From assembly GCF_018024495.1 (NCBI RefSeq), contig NZ_CP071696.1:1550001-1614000 (forward strand): 64,000 nucleotides of DNA. Direction: 5' to 3'. The stretch's first letter is position 1. Every line of letters begins with the position of its first letter. Below, piece by piece: positions 8,598 through 18,925 of the stretch. This DNA comes from Agromyces archimandritae (lineage in GTDB: Bacteria > Actinomycetota > Actinomycetes > Actinomycetales > Microbacteriaceae). The translations under genes were made by a program, and so were the position numbers. Below the pieces are notes generated by a model, which made no database searches, was not told where the DNA came from, and worked only from the letters and a program-made list of their open reading frames with translations.

Positions 8598-9650
8598 CTA
8601 CGGGCGCAGCAGCACCTTGATCGCGCGGCGCTCGTCCATCGCCGCGTAGGCTTCCGGGGCGTCGACGAGGGGCAGCTCGAGGTCGAAGACGCGGCCGGGG
8701 TGGATGCGTCCGCTGCGCACATCGTCGATGAGCTCGGGGATGTAGCCGCGCACCGGGGCGACGCCGCCGTTCACGCCGACGTTCGTGCCGAACAGCCGCC
8801 CGATCGGCAGTTCGGGGCCGCCGGCCGGCACGCCCACGTAGCCGACCATGCCGCCGGGGCGGGTGGAGCGGATCGCCTGATCCATCGACTCCTTCGTGCC
8901 GACGCACTCGAGTACTCGGTCGGCGCCGATGCCGCCGGTGAGCTCGCGGATGCGGGCCACGCCCTCGTCGCCGCGTTCCGGAACGACATGGGTGGCGCCG
9001 AACTCGCGGGCGAGGGCCGCGCGATCCTCGTGGCGGCTCATCGCGATGATCGTCGTCGCCCCGAGGCGCTTGGCCGCGATCACCGCGCACAGGCCCACCG
9101 CGCCGTCGCCGACGACGGCGACCGTGTCGCCGGGCCCCACCCCGGCCGACACCGCCGCATGATGCCCGGTGCCCATGACGTCGCTGAGGCTCAGCAGCCC
9201 CGGAATCTCCTCGGTCCGCACCGGGTCGCCGTCGACGACGAACAGGGTGCCGTCGGCCAGCGGCACCCGCACCCGTTCGCCCTGCCCGCCGTCGACCTGC
9301 ACCCCGTTGCGATCGAGAGCACCCCACGACTCCCCCGCCAGGCACGACGTGCTCACCCCGTTCCGGCAGTTCACGCACGTGTCGTCGCACACGTAGAAGG
9401 GGGCGATGACGAAATCACCGGTCTTCACGGCATCCACCGCGTCGCCCGTCGCCTCGACCACGCCGATGAACTCGTGCCCGATGCGCGAACCCGGCGTCAC
9501 CTGCTTGATGCCTCGGTAGCGCCACAGGTCGGAACCGCACACGCACGACGCCACCACCCGCACGATCGCATCCGTCGGATCGGCGATGACGGGGTCGGGC
9601 ACATGTTCCACGCGCACCTCGTGCGCGCCGTCGATGATCGTCGCAAGCAT
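8598..9650 (-). CDS. zinc-dependent alcohol dehydrogenase family protein (MDR)
   Basis: 350-residue medium-chain dehydrogenase/reductase. Catalytic-zinc ligands are Cys near 38 in 'CVCGSDLW' and the 'GHEFIG' motif near 58. A structural-zinc-like cluster 'CDDTCVNCRNGVSTSC' follows near 93, with spacing C-x3-C-x2-C-x7-C. The NAD(P) fold starts with 'VGDGAVGLCAVIAAKRLGA'. Homologues oxidise various alcohols or act as glutathione-independent aldehyde dehydrogenases, and the substrate is not evident. The ATG at 9650 is supported by TACGCT (9662 to 9657, minus) six bases before it. A longer upstream reading frame exists but lacks coding character. Confidence 0.88.
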   Translation of the reverse strand: MLATIIDGAHEVRVEHVPDPVIADPTDAIVRVVASCVCGSDLWRYRGIKQVTPGSRIGHEFIGVVEATGDAVDAVKTGDFVIAPFYVCDDTCVNCRNGVSTSCLAGESWGALDRNGVQVDGGQGERVRVPLADGTLFVVDGDPVRTEEIPGLLSLSDVMGTGHHAAVSAGVGPGDTVAVVGDGAVGLCAVIAAKRLGATTIIAMSRHEDRAALAREFGATHVVPERGDEGVARIRELTGGIGADRVLECVGTKESMDQAIRSTRPGGMVGYVGVPAGGPELPIGRLFGTNVGVNGGVAPVRGYIPELIDDVRSGRIHPGRVFDLELPLVDAPEAYAAMDERRAIKVLLRP

Positions 9651-9876
9651 GCTTCGAGCGTAGCGAGTGGGGGCTGCGAGGCGGCGAGGGTGGATGCGGG
9701 ACGGATGCGACATGCCGGGCACAGGAAGCACGGAGGCTCTATGCGGTGTCATGGAATGCGCGGCGACGCGTGCGCGTTCGAGACAGGGTGCCCCCGGTGC
9801 AGCGCCGGCCGCGCTGCCGTCGGGCGCGCGGGCAGTTCGTGCGCGCCGCGGCATCCACACCCGAGAAAGGCCCGAA

Positions 9877-10473
9877 TTGACCCTCATCACCGACATCGCC
9901 AGCCGTGCCGCCGACACCGACGCGCCCCTCATCGACCCGCTCATCGAACGCTGGAGCCCTCGCGCGTTCGACCCCGAGGCCGTCGTTCCCGAAGCGCAGC
10001 TGAAGACGATGCTCGAGGCCGCCCGCTGGGCGCCGTCGGCGGCGAACACGCAGCCGTGGCGCTTCATCGTCGCGCGCCGCGGCGAGGCGGCCTTCGACGC
10101 CATCCACGAGACGATGCGCGACTTCAACCGCGTCTGGGCCGACCGCGCCTCGGTGCTCATCGCGAACGTCGCCCGCACCGTCGGCGACGACGGCACGCCC
10201 ATGCCGTGGGGGCTCTACGACCTCGGCCAGGCGGTCGCGCACCTCACGATCCAGGCCCAGCACGACGGGCTGCACACCCACCAGATGGGCGGCTTCGACG
10301 CCGACGCGATCGCCGCCGCCTTCGGGCTCGGCGAAGGCATGCGGGTCGTCTCGGTGACCGCCGTCGGCATGCTCGGACCGATCGACGAGCTCGACGAGCG
10401 CTTCCTCGCCCGGGAATCCGCGCCGCGCACGCGCCTGCCGCTCGCCGAGATCGTCATCCGGCCGGAGGGCTGA
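9877..10473 (+). CDS. nitroreductase family protein
   Basis: 198-residue FMN enzyme of the nitroreductase superfamily. It uses NAD(P)H to reduce nitro groups, quinones or similar acceptors. The FMN phosphate-binding pattern 'RWSPRAFDPEA' lies near residue 22, 'AARWAPSAANTQPWRFIV' near 50, and a C-terminal 'MLGPIDELDERFLARE' segment closes the fold. The start is TTG at 9877, chosen because GAGAAAGG ends six bases upstream and the homology begins there. An in-frame upstream extension is low-complexity. Its last 18 bases, including the stop, form the left copy of a 33-bp direct repeat flanking the neighbouring AbiE cassette, so the 3' end of this gene looks like the insertion site. Confidence 0.85.
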   Translation: MTLITDIASRAADTDAPLIDPLIERWSPRAFDPEAVVPEAQLKTMLEAARWAPSAANTQPWRFIVARRGEAAFDAIHETMRDFNRVWADRASVLIANVARTVGDDGTPMPWGLYDLGQAVAHLTIQAQHDGLHTHQMGGFDADAIAAAFGLGEGMRVVSVTAVGMLGPIDELDERFLARESAPRTRLPLAEIVIRPEG

Positions 10474-10488
10474 CCGGGGGCGTCGCCG
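10456..10488 (+). repeat. left 33-bp direct repeat flanking the AbiE cassette
   Basis: Begins ATCCGGCCGGAGGGCTGA (the last codons and stop of the nitroreductase) and continues to CGTCGCCG. It matches 11936-11968 at 32 of 33 positions; the difference is C at 10474 against G at 11954. This is longer than a typical transposon target duplication and resembles an attachment site. Confidence 0.75.
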
Positions 10489-10491
10489 GTG

Positions 10492-11241
10492 TCAATCGAC
10501 GGCGGGCGACGAGACGATCAGGCCGATGACCCGTTCAAGCCATCGGCGCGCCGCCACGACGTCCGGCAGCACGGGAGTGCCGCCGTCGATCTCGGTTTCC
10601 GCACGTGCATCGGCGTACGCGAGTTCCCAGCCGTCCATCGGGCGCAACGGGAGCGGCGGCCAGGCCTGTTGGCGTCGCCAGCCGAACGTGCGCACGCACA
10701 GGTCTTGCACGACGAGCAGATCGGGCTCGGCGCTCCACAGCAGCTGCAGGTCGACCAGATCATGCGCTCGCACGTAGGTGGGATCGGTGACGGCGTGGAG
10801 CTTCTGCGCGATCTGATACTCCAGATCGATCAGTTCTACGGGCTGCAGATTCCCGAAGCCGAAGTACGCGCCGAATTGCACGAGTTCGCCGTCGAGCCCC
10901 TTCCGCGCGTGCGCATCCGGGTTGCGGCGCTGCGCGCCTTTCGACGCCGGCACCGTTCCCCAGCCCTCGGCCAGACGCGCGCGGAACGCCTGCTCGAACT
11001 CCTCACCACGGACGCGGGTGGAGACATCGAGGTCGGACGTGGCGCGCGTGCCGCGCTCGCCGAAGCGCAACTTCACTCCCATGCCGCCTTTGACGGCGAC
11101 GGCGTCGGGAAGCATCTGCGACACGATCAGCGTGCAGAGCATGACGCGCGCACGAGCGACGGGGATGCTCAGCGCGGCAGCGACCTGCGCGAGCCTGGCA
11201 TTGAGCTGAGTCACGTTCAGCGGCGGTGTCGCGTCGTTCAC
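10492..11241 (-). CDS. AbiEii-type nucleotidyltransferase toxin
   Basis: 249-residue toxin of a type IV toxin-antitoxin / abortive-infection system. The minimal nucleotidyltransferase signature is complete: 'KGG' at 51-53, then 'RATSDLDVST' with the metal-binding Asp70 and Asp72, and a conserved 'IDLEYQIAQKLHAV' with the catalytic-type Lys. AbiEii proteins bind GTP and related MenT toxins modify tRNA, so a translation block during phage infection is the expected role. The gene follows the AbiEi-like antitoxin with a 4-bp ATGA overlap, giving the usual antitoxin-toxin order. It ends 4 bases from the left direct repeat. Confidence 0.85.
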   Translation of the reverse strand: MNDATPPLNVTQLNARLAQVAAALSIPVARARVMLCTLIVSQMLPDAVAVKGGMGVKLRFGERGTRATSDLDVSTRVRGEEFEQAFRARLAEGWGTVPASKGAQRRNPDAHARKGLDGELVQFGAYFGFGNLQPVELIDLEYQIAQKLHAVTDPTYVRAHDLVDLQLLWSAEPDLLVVQDLCVRTFGWRRQQAWPPLPLRPMDGWELAYADARAETEIDGGTPVLPDVVAARRWLERVIGLIVSSPAVD

Positions 11242-11771
11242 GGCTGCACCGTCTTCCGGTCGGTTGCGTCGTGCTCGTCGATCAGGTCTCGCCTGAGCGC
11301 CTCATCGACCATGCCGTCCCATCGGTCCGGCGGCATGCGATCACGCATGTCGTCCAGCGCCCGCCGGACGGTCGTCGCCGGGATGCCTTCGTACGCCGTG
11401 ATGTCCTCATCGGGCACATCGGATCGGTTCTCGAGTTCCATCCATCCCGGCAGCGCGCGCCGCACACGGCGACGCGTACCCACACGCACCTTCGGCGGAT
11501 TGAACCGCCCGATCCCGAACAGATCGAGCACGGATTCACGATGCAGGAAGGCCTCTTCCCCGGCGAGTGCCACGGCGATCGTCGGCTCGGTCAACGGGGT
11601 CGTCGGCACGTCACGGTGCGTGTAGACGCCCTGCCCGTAGGCCCGGAGCGCGCCGCGAGCGGCAAGCTTCCGCACCTCGACGGCAGGCACGCCTGCATCC
11701 TCCGCCTCGGCGACCGTGACGACTCCGTTGCGAGAGGCTGCAATCTCCCACAGATCTTGCCGATATCCCAT
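11238..11771 (-). CDS. AbiEi-type antitoxin / transcriptional regulator
   Basis: 177-residue antitoxin. The N-terminal 45 residues form a winged helix ('RNGVVTVAEAEDAGVPAVEVRKLAARGAL') followed by 'YGQGVYTH', the hallmark of the AbiEi_4 family. The rest ('HRESVLDLFGIGRFNPPKVRVGT') is the AbiEi C-terminal domain that neutralises the toxin. AbiEi proteins repress their own operon by binding inverted repeats in the promoter, and one such repeat lies 23 bases upstream of the start. The ATG at 11771 is preceded by a GAGGTGA ribosome site. The next gene, the toxin, overlaps by 4 bp. Confidence 0.85.
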   Translation of the reverse strand: MGYRQDLWEIAASRNGVVTVAEAEDAGVPAVEVRKLAARGALRAYGQGVYTHRDVPTTPLTEPTIAVALAGEEAFLHRESVLDLFGIGRFNPPKVRVGTRRRVRRALPGWMELENRSDVPDEDITAYEGIPATTVRRALDDMRDRMPPDRWDGMVDEALRRDLIDEHDATDRKTVQP

Positions 11772-11793
11772 CTGATCACCTCGCGGGCAATAC

Positions 11794-11811
11794 CGTACCA
11801 TAATTGGTACG
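11794..11811. promoter_or_regulatory. operator inverted repeat of the AbiE operon
   Basis: CGTACCA (11794-11800) and TGGTACG (11805-11811) form a perfect 7-bp inverted repeat around TAAT, 23 bases upstream of the AbiEi start codon. Position and symmetry fit autorepression by AbiEi. Confidence 0.65.
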
Positions 11812-11935
11812 TTGTTGACAGCCGAATCTCGCTTATGGCGATCCGACCCGCGGCCGGGCAACCCGTATCGAGGTTCGAGAGCCGCCGAGCTTCGCGAACT
11901 GGGGCGAGGCCGGAGCCCAACGCCCGCGAAACGGG

Positions 11936-11968
11936 ATCCGGCCGGAGGGCTGAGCGGGGGCGTCGCCG
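11936..11968 (+). repeat. right 33-bp direct repeat flanking the AbiE cassette
   Basis: Second copy of 10456-10488, 32/33 identical. Here the sequence has no coding role, whereas the left copy encodes the end of the nitroreductase. This suggests the left copy is the original target. Confidence 0.75.
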
Positions 11969-12012
11969 CCTCCCCCTTTCGGCGGAGCGCGGACAGCGCT
12001 AAGGTGTGCCGG

Positions 12013-12705
12013 GTGCCGGGGGGCACTTTGGGGGGTCGGATGGACGTCATCTCGCCGACGGATCGCACCGTCGCATCGGAGGCACGCGCGACGCGCTGCG
12101 CCGTCGCCTCGGTCAGGACGGGGCCGATCACGGCCGTCCCCGGAGTCGGGCCGGCAGGCCGGCTGGCCGGGCAGGCGGCCGGGGCCGGGCAGGCCGGGGC
12201 GGGCAGATCCGGGGCCGCGCCCTCGGGTGTCGCGTCCGAACCCCTCAGGCTGCGGACGATCCCGATGTGGCATCCCGCGTTCATCGGCCTCGTCGAGGCA
12301 CTCGCCACCGAGGTCTTCGACGAAATCGACCTCGACTCGGCGGCCTCGCTCATCGCCATGCAGCGCGACGCGCGCCTCGAACGGCTGTGCACGGGCGATG
12401 CGACGGCGATGCTCATCGAGCGCGGCGGCGAGGTCATCGGCTACATCGTGACGGCCGCGGGCGACGGATGCCTGTGCATCCTCGACGGGTACGTCCGCCC
12501 CGACGCCCGGGGGCGCGGCATCGCGACCGCCGTGCTCGCCGAGATCACCTCCACCGCCGAGGCGGCCGGATGCCCCGTCGAGGTGGAGCTGTGGGCGGCG
12601 AGCCCCGCGATCCGGCTGTGCCGGCGGTTCGGCTTCGCCGAGGCGAGCGCGCACGCCGGGCATCGACGGCTGCGGCGGATGCCCGGGGCATCCACCCCCG
12701 CCTGA
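12013..12705 (+). CDS. GNAT family N-acetyltransferase
   Basis: 230-residue protein with a C-terminal GNAT domain. It should transfer an acetyl group from acetyl-CoA to an amine. The acetyl-CoA loop is 'VRPDARGRGIATAVLAEI' (Q/RxxGxG/A pattern), preceded by beta strands 'MLIERGGEVIGYIVTAAGDG' and followed by 'AAGCPVEVELWAASPAIRLCRRFGF'. The first 70 residues are Gly/Ala-rich and variable. The GTG at 12013 is taken as the start because TAAGGT (12000-12005) ends seven bases before it; an ATG at 12040 after GGGGGG is an alternative. It lies just right of the AbiE cassette. Confidence 0.78.
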   Translation: MPGGTLGGRMDVISPTDRTVASEARATRCAVASVRTGPITAVPGVGPAGRLAGQAAGAGQAGAGRSGAAPSGVASEPLRLRTIPMWHPAFIGLVEALATEVFDEIDLDSAASLIAMQRDARLERLCTGDATAMLIERGGEVIGYIVTAAGDGCLCILDGYVRPDARGRGIATAVLAEITSTAEAAGCPVEVELWAASPAIRLCRRFGFAEASAHAGHRRLRRMPGASTPA

Positions 12706-12809
12706 ACCCGCGCCTCGTTGCGCAGCCGACCGCGCGGGTCATCCGCCGGTCATCCCGAATCATCCGCCCGGCCGACGACGATGTCGGCGGGGCCGTGCAG
12801 AATAGCCGA

Positions 12810-14087
12810 GTGCACGGCATGCGAGGGTTCTGGGCGGCGCTTCCCACCGAGGGGCGGTGGCTGCTGTCGACCGTCGTCATCACGACGTTCGGGCGCGGGC
12901 TCACGCTGCCCTTCACGATCATCTACCTGAGCGAGGTGCGCGGCTTCGACCTCGGCTTCTCGGGGCTGCTGATGAGCCTCATCGCCGTCACCGGCCTGAT
13001 CGTGACGGCCCCCTCCGGCGCCCTCACCGACCGCTTCGGGGCGCGCGCCGTGCTGCTCGCCTCGCTCGTGTCGATGATCGCCGGGTGCACGCTGCTCGCG
13101 TACGCGACGCATCCGCTCACCGCGACCATCGCCGTCTGCCTCATCGGCGTGAACTTCGGCGCCTCGTGGCCGGCGAACAACGCCCTCATCGCGCACGTCG
13201 TCGACGGCGAGCTCAGGCAGCGCTACTTCGGCGTGAACTTCGCGCTCGTGAACCTCGGGATCGGCTTCGGCGGCATCATCGGCGGTCTTTTCATCGACGT
13301 CGCCGACCCCTTCACCTTCACCCTCATCTTCCTCATCGACGCCGTCAGCTGCTTCGTGCCGATCGCGCTGCTGCTCGGGCCGCTCAGGCGCGTGCACACG
13401 GTGCCGGCGCCCGTCGAAGGCGAGGGCCCTGCGGCATCCGTCGGCTATCTGCACCTGTTGAGACAACCCGCGGTGCGCTGGATGACCCTGCTGTCGTTCC
13501 TCGCGGTCTTCGTCGGCTACGGGCAGTTCGAGGCCGGCTTCCCCGCCTATGCGCGCGGCGTCGCCGAAGTGTCGACGCAGACAATCGGCTTCGCGTTCGC
13601 CGTGAACACCGCCGTCATCGTGCTGCTCCAGTTCACCGTGCTGAACCGCATCGCCGGGCACCGCCGAACCCGGGTGCTCATCGTCATGGCCCTCATCTGG
13701 ACCGTGTCGTGGATGCTGCTCGGCACCGCCGGGCTGCTGCCCGGCTCCTGGGCGGCGGTCGCCGGAGTGCTCGCGTTCACCGGGGTCTTCGCCTTCGGCG
13801 AGACCCTCATGCAGCCCTCGATCCCGGCGATCGTGAACGACCTCGCCGACGACCGCAGCCGCGGCCGGGCGAACGCGGTCAACTCGGCATCGTTCCAGGC
13901 CGGCGCGATCCTCGGCCCCGTCGTCGCCGGGCTCCTGCTCGACCACGGCCTCTCGGGGATCTACATCGCCGTCATGGTCGCCGGCTGCCTCGGCGTCGCC
14001 GTGCTCGCCCTCGTACTGGAACGCCGCCTCCCGGCGCACGCCAACGGCGTGCCCGCGGCGGCGGCCGCATCCCCGGCTGCGGAGTAG
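12810..14087 (+). CDS. MFS transporter, MdtH-like drug exporter
   Basis: 425-residue major facilitator with about 12 helices. The motif A loop 'GALTDRFGARAVLLASLV' follows helix 2, and 'FGVNFALVNLGIGFGGIIGGLFIDV' is helix 5 with the exporter-type glycine pattern. MdtH/SotB-like proteins export drugs by proton antiport; the substrate here is unknown. The GTG start is six bases after CAGAAT (12798-12803), consistent with a leaderless mRNA; an in-frame ATG lies at 12819. It is convergent with clpB across 700 bases of repeats. Confidence 0.85.
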   Translation: MHGMRGFWAALPTEGRWLLSTVVITTFGRGLTLPFTIIYLSEVRGFDLGFSGLLMSLIAVTGLIVTAPSGALTDRFGARAVLLASLVSMIAGCTLLAYATHPLTATIAVCLIGVNFGASWPANNALIAHVVDGELRQRYFGVNFALVNLGIGFGGIIGGLFIDVADPFTFTLIFLIDAVSCFVPIALLLGPLRRVHTVPAPVEGEGPAASVGYLHLLRQPAVRWMTLLSFLAVFVGYGQFEAGFPAYARGVAEVSTQTIGFAFAVNTAVIVLLQFTVLNRIAGHRRTRVLIVMALIWTVSWMLLGTAGLLPGSWAAVAGVLAFTGVFAFGETLMQPSIPAIVNDLADDRSRGRANAVNSASFQAGAILGPVVAGLLLDHGLSGIYIAVMVAGCLGVAVLALVLERRLPAHANGVPAAAAASPAAE

Positions 14088-14099
14088 CCGGAGGGCGCT

Positions 14100-14275
14100 C
14101 GGGCACCTGCACCCCGGCATCCGTGCCCCGGGGCATCCGCGCCCGGCATCCGCCCCCGCGGCATCCGCGCCCGGCGGCATCCGCGCCCGGCATCCGCCCC
14201 CGCGGCATCCGCGCCCGGCGGCATCCGCGCCCGGCATCCGCGCCGCGCGGCATCCACACCCGGCACCTACCCGTC
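14100..14275. repeat. minisatellite of GGCATCCGC units
   Basis: About ten short units of the form 'ggcatccgcgcccgg' or 'ggcatccgcccccgc' run directly after the MFS stop. It is a purely C-rich (+ strand) tandem array built from the GCATCC core. No coding potential is credible. Confidence 0.75.
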
Positions 14276-14331
14276 CCTCACCACCTGCCCGGCCTCATCC
14301 GCCTGCCGCGACGCCCTCCGCAACTGCATCG

Positions 14332-14421
14332 TCTGCGCAATGCAGGAACACGCACGGCGTGTCGCACCCGCCCATGCGGGAGAACGCCCCTCGACACGGT
14401 TGCACTCCTGCATTGCGCAGA
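14332..14421 (+). repeat. 89-bp three-stem palindromic element, copy 1
   Basis: Outer arms TCTGCGCAATGCAGGA and TCCTGCATTGCGCAGA, inner arms CGTGTCG and CGACACG, and an apical 'cccgcccatgcggg' loop. The gap 14088-14787 contains this, copy 2, and fragments of a duplicated flank ('cggcatccacacccggcacctacccgtccctcacc') found at 14250-14285 and 14493-14526. Confidence 0.9.
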
Positions 14422-14577
14422 ACACCGGCGCCGCGCGAGGCGGCACGCACCCGATCACCGCGCACCCCGGCTCCCGGCCCTCGTCCGACCGCGCGGCATC
14501 CACACCCGGCACCTACCCGTCCCTCACCGCGCGCCCGGCCTCATCCGCCCGCCGCGACGCCCTCCGCAGCCGTGTCG

Positions 14578-14666
14578 TCTGCGCAATGCAGGAACACGCA
14601 CGGCGTGTCGCACCCGCCCATGCGGGAGAAGGCCCCACGACACGGTTGCACTCCTGCATTGCGCAG
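14578..14666 (+). repeat. 89-bp three-stem palindromic element, copy 2
   Basis: Same element and orientation as copy 1, 246 bases downstream as part of a larger tandem duplication. It is followed to 14787 by a 'cgcacagcggcgcccacagg' minisatellite. Confidence 0.9.
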
Positions 14667-14787
14667 GACTGCAGCGCCCGCACAGCGGCGCCCACAGGGC
14701 GGCGGCCGCACAGCAGCGACCGCACAGCGGCGCCCACAGGGGCGGCGCCCGGGGCGGCGCCCGCACAGCGGCGCGTCGAGGGCGCCG

Positions 14788-16962
<2,175 letters not shown>

Positions 16963-16981
16963 TTCGCATCCTTCCTTCAAA

Positions 16982-17002
16982 CTTGAGTCTAGTTGACTCA
17001 AC
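16982..17002. promoter_or_regulatory. HAIR element (HspR operator) upstream of clpB
   Basis: CTTGAGT (16982-16988), seven bases, ACTCAAC (16996-17002). The known HspR-associated inverted repeat is CTTGAGT-N7-ACTCAAG, so 13 of 14 positions match. It sits directly upstream of the clpB start, where HspR represses clpB and dnaK operons in actinobacteria. The rest of the 338-bp gap to 17300 shows nothing recognisable. Confidence 0.85.
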
Positions 17003-17300
17003 TTCACGGAAGGGGCGCGTATTCCGGCCACATCGCCGGGCATCCCCCAGATCTCACGGTAGACGGATGCCGCAGGCCGCGCCAGCACCACGGGCGCCGA
17101 TCGCGGGTCTCGCGCGTCGCAACCAGCCGACGCGCCCGCCGTCGCACCCGCCGCCGGGAATGGCGGAGGCGGATGCTCGGTTGTGCATCGCAGAAGAGCG
17201 CGCCGCGGCATCCACTCGGGGCCGCCGGGCCACAGGGCCTCCGGGCCTCCGCCCGCCGACGCGCCACATCGCGAATCGCACCGCCGAGCAAAGGAGTCGC

Positions 17301-17738
17301 ATGCCGCTGCAGGGAGAATACGCACCGAGCACCGCCGAATGGGCCCGCAAGCAGGCCGAGGCCTTCGAAGCCTCCCAGGGGGCCGAGGCCGCCACGCTGC
17401 AAGGCCGGCCGATCATCGTGCTGAGCTCGCTCGGCGCGAAGAGCGGCAAGATCCGCAAGACGCCGCTGATGCGCGTCGAGCACGACGGCGAATACGCGGT
17501 CGTCGCCTCGAAGGGCGGGGCTCCGGAGCACCCGCTCTGGTACCACAACCTCGTCGCCAACCCCCTCGTCGAACTGCAGGACGGCCCGGTCACGCGCGAT
17601 TACCGTGCGCGGATCGCGACCGGATCCGAACGCGACGAATGGTGGGCCCGCGCCGTCGAAGCATGGCCGCCGTACGCCGACTACCAGACGAAGACCGACC
17701 GGCTCATCCCCGTGTTCGTGCTGACGCCGGTCGAGTAG
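17301..17738 (+). CDS. nitroreductase/deazaflavin-dependent oxidoreductase (Ddn-like, DUF385)
   Basis: 145-residue split-barrel protein of the F420-dependent Ddn family. The conserved core is '[22 protein letters not shown]' followed by '[26 protein letters not shown]', which binds deazaflavin F420. Members reduce quinones or nitro compounds with F420H2, and many have no known substrate. The ATG follows an AAGGAG ribosome site at 17290-17295. It is a single gene, closed by a long hairpin 4 bases after the stop. Confidence 0.88.
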   Translation: MPLQGEYAPSTAEWARKQAEAFEASQGAEAATLQGRPIIVLSSLGAKSGKIRKTPLMRVEHDGEYAVVASKGGAPEHPLWYHNLVANPLVELQDGPVTRDYRARIATGSERDEWWARAVEAWPPYADYQTKTDRLIPVFVLTPVE

Positions 17739-17741
17739 CCC

Positions 17742-17795
17742 GCGAGTGGATGCCGCGGGGCGCCGCGATCGGCGTGCGCCCCGGCATCCACTCGC
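17742..17795 (+). terminator. GAGTGGATGCC hairpin terminator
   Basis: Arms GCGAGTGGATGCCG... and ...CGGCATCCACTCGC with additional GGGGCG/CGCCCC pairing inside. It begins just after the stop at 17738. Confidence 0.7.
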
Positions 17796-17832
17796 CGTTA
17801 CGCTTGGCGCACACCGAACCGGAAGGCGCGCC

Positions 17833-18840
17833 GTGCCCGAACGCGAACTCACCGAGCCCGTCGCCCTCTGCCGCCCCGACGGGCGGCTGAACCCCGAAGC
17901 GGTCGGCTGGAGCCGGCATCCGCTGCACGACACCGACGGCATCGGCCGGGGCCTCCGCGGCCGGCTGCGCAACAAACGGTGGGAGTACTGGGCGTTCACG
18001 AGCCGGCGGTGGATCGCCGCCGTCACCGTGTCGATGCTCGACTACGCGACGCTCACCGAAGTGTGGGTGCTCGACCGCGCCTCGGGCGAGGAGATCGACC
18101 GGACGGCGATCACGCCGCTCTCGCAGGGTGTCGAGCTGCCGGGAACGCTCGGGCGCGGGGTCGCCTCGGCGGACGTGCCGGGCGTGCGGGTGCGGATCGA
18201 GGAGCTCGGCTCGAGCGGCGGCACCCGCATCCGCGCCACGACCGACCGTGTGCGCCTCGACGTCGTCGCCGAACGCCCCGCCGGCCATGAGGCGCTCGGG
18301 GTCGTCGTGCCGTGGTCGGCGACCAGGTTCCAGTACACGGTGAAGGATGTCGCCCGGCCCGCCCGCGGCGTGATCGAAGTCGACGGCGAGCCGGCCGAGC
18401 TCGGCGACGACGCCTGGGCGGTGCTCGACCACGGCCGCGGCCGCTGGCCGTACCGGATGGCGTGGAACTGGGGCGCCGCGTCCGGTCGCAACAACGGGCA
18501 CACGATCGGCCTGCAACTCGGCGGACGCTGGACGCTGGGCACCGGCTCCACCGAGAACGCCTTCTCGATCGACGGCCGCCTGCACAAGATCTCCGACGAA
18601 CTCGAGTGGAGCTACACCCCGGGCCGCTGGCTGGACCCCTGGCGCATCATCGGCGACCGCGTCGCCCTCCGCTTCGACCCCTTCCACGACCGCGTCGCGC
18701 ACACGAACCTCGGCCTCATCGCCTCCGACACCCACCAGTGCTTCGGCCGCTACCGCGGCACCGTCACCGCCGACGACGGCACCGTCCACCCCATCGACGG
18801 CCTCCTCGGCTGGGCCGAGGACGTCCGCCAGCGCTGGTGA
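17833..18840 (+). CDS. DUF2804 family protein
   Basis: 335-residue member of DUF2804, a family of unknown function common in actinobacteria and proteobacteria, with length close to the family norm. Recognisable features are 'LTEPVALCRPDGRLNPEAVGWSRHPLHD' at the start, 'KRWEYWAFTSRRWIAAVTVSMLDYATL' and 'WGAASGRNNGHTIGLQLGG'. The fold resembles lipocalin-like carotenoid 1,2-hydratases; whether it is an enzyme is unknown. There are no membrane helices or signal peptide. GTG at 17833 is chosen from the GGAAGG about six bases upstream and the family start. Confidence 0.85.
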   Translation: MPERELTEPVALCRPDGRLNPEAVGWSRHPLHDTDGIGRGLRGRLRNKRWEYWAFTSRRWIAAVTVSMLDYATLTEVWVLDRASGEEIDRTAITPLSQGVELPGTLGRGVASADVPGVRVRIEELGSSGGTRIRATTDRVRLDVVAERPAGHEALGVVVPWSATRFQYTVKDVARPARGVIEVDGEPAELGDDAWAVLDHGRGRWPYRMAWNWGAASGRNNGHTIGLQLGGRWTLGTGSTENAFSIDGRLHKISDELEWSYTPGRWLDPWRIIGDRVALRFDPFHDRVAHTNLGLIASDTHQCFGRYRGTVTADDGTVHPIDGLLGWAEDVRQRW

Positions 18841-18925
18841 GCGGGTCGGGCGTGGCGAGCGCGCGGCGCAGCGTCTGCGGGCGCGGCGCGGCCGCGGCGG
18901 GGCGCGCGGCGGGCACACTGGGCTC

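Larger units (their letters stand above)
10456..11968. mobile_element. putative mobile AbiE toxin-antitoxin cassette
   Basis: A segment of about 1.5 kb bounded by 33-bp direct repeats and containing only the AbiEi/AbiEii pair and its operator. The toxin stop lies 4 bases inside the left repeat. Deleting one repeat and the interior would rejoin the nitroreductase 3' end to the GNAT upstream region without a gap. No transposase or integrase is present, so mobility would need an enzyme in trans or homologous recombination. The interior looks a little less GC-rich and less codon-biased than its neighbours. Treating it as mobile is inference; the repeats are directly visible. Confidence 0.5.

Noticed and set aside
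9667..9876. N-terminal extension of the nitroreductase from an upstream ATG/GTG
   Set aside because: The added 70 residues are low-complexity and unlike the family. TTG at 9877 has a ribosome site and starts the homology.
14332..14421. 89-bp element as an ordinary rho-independent terminator
   Set aside because: It lacks a U-tract, has three nested stems with conserved asymmetric bulges, and recurs almost unchanged at distant loci. Termination may be a side effect, but common descent as an element fits better.
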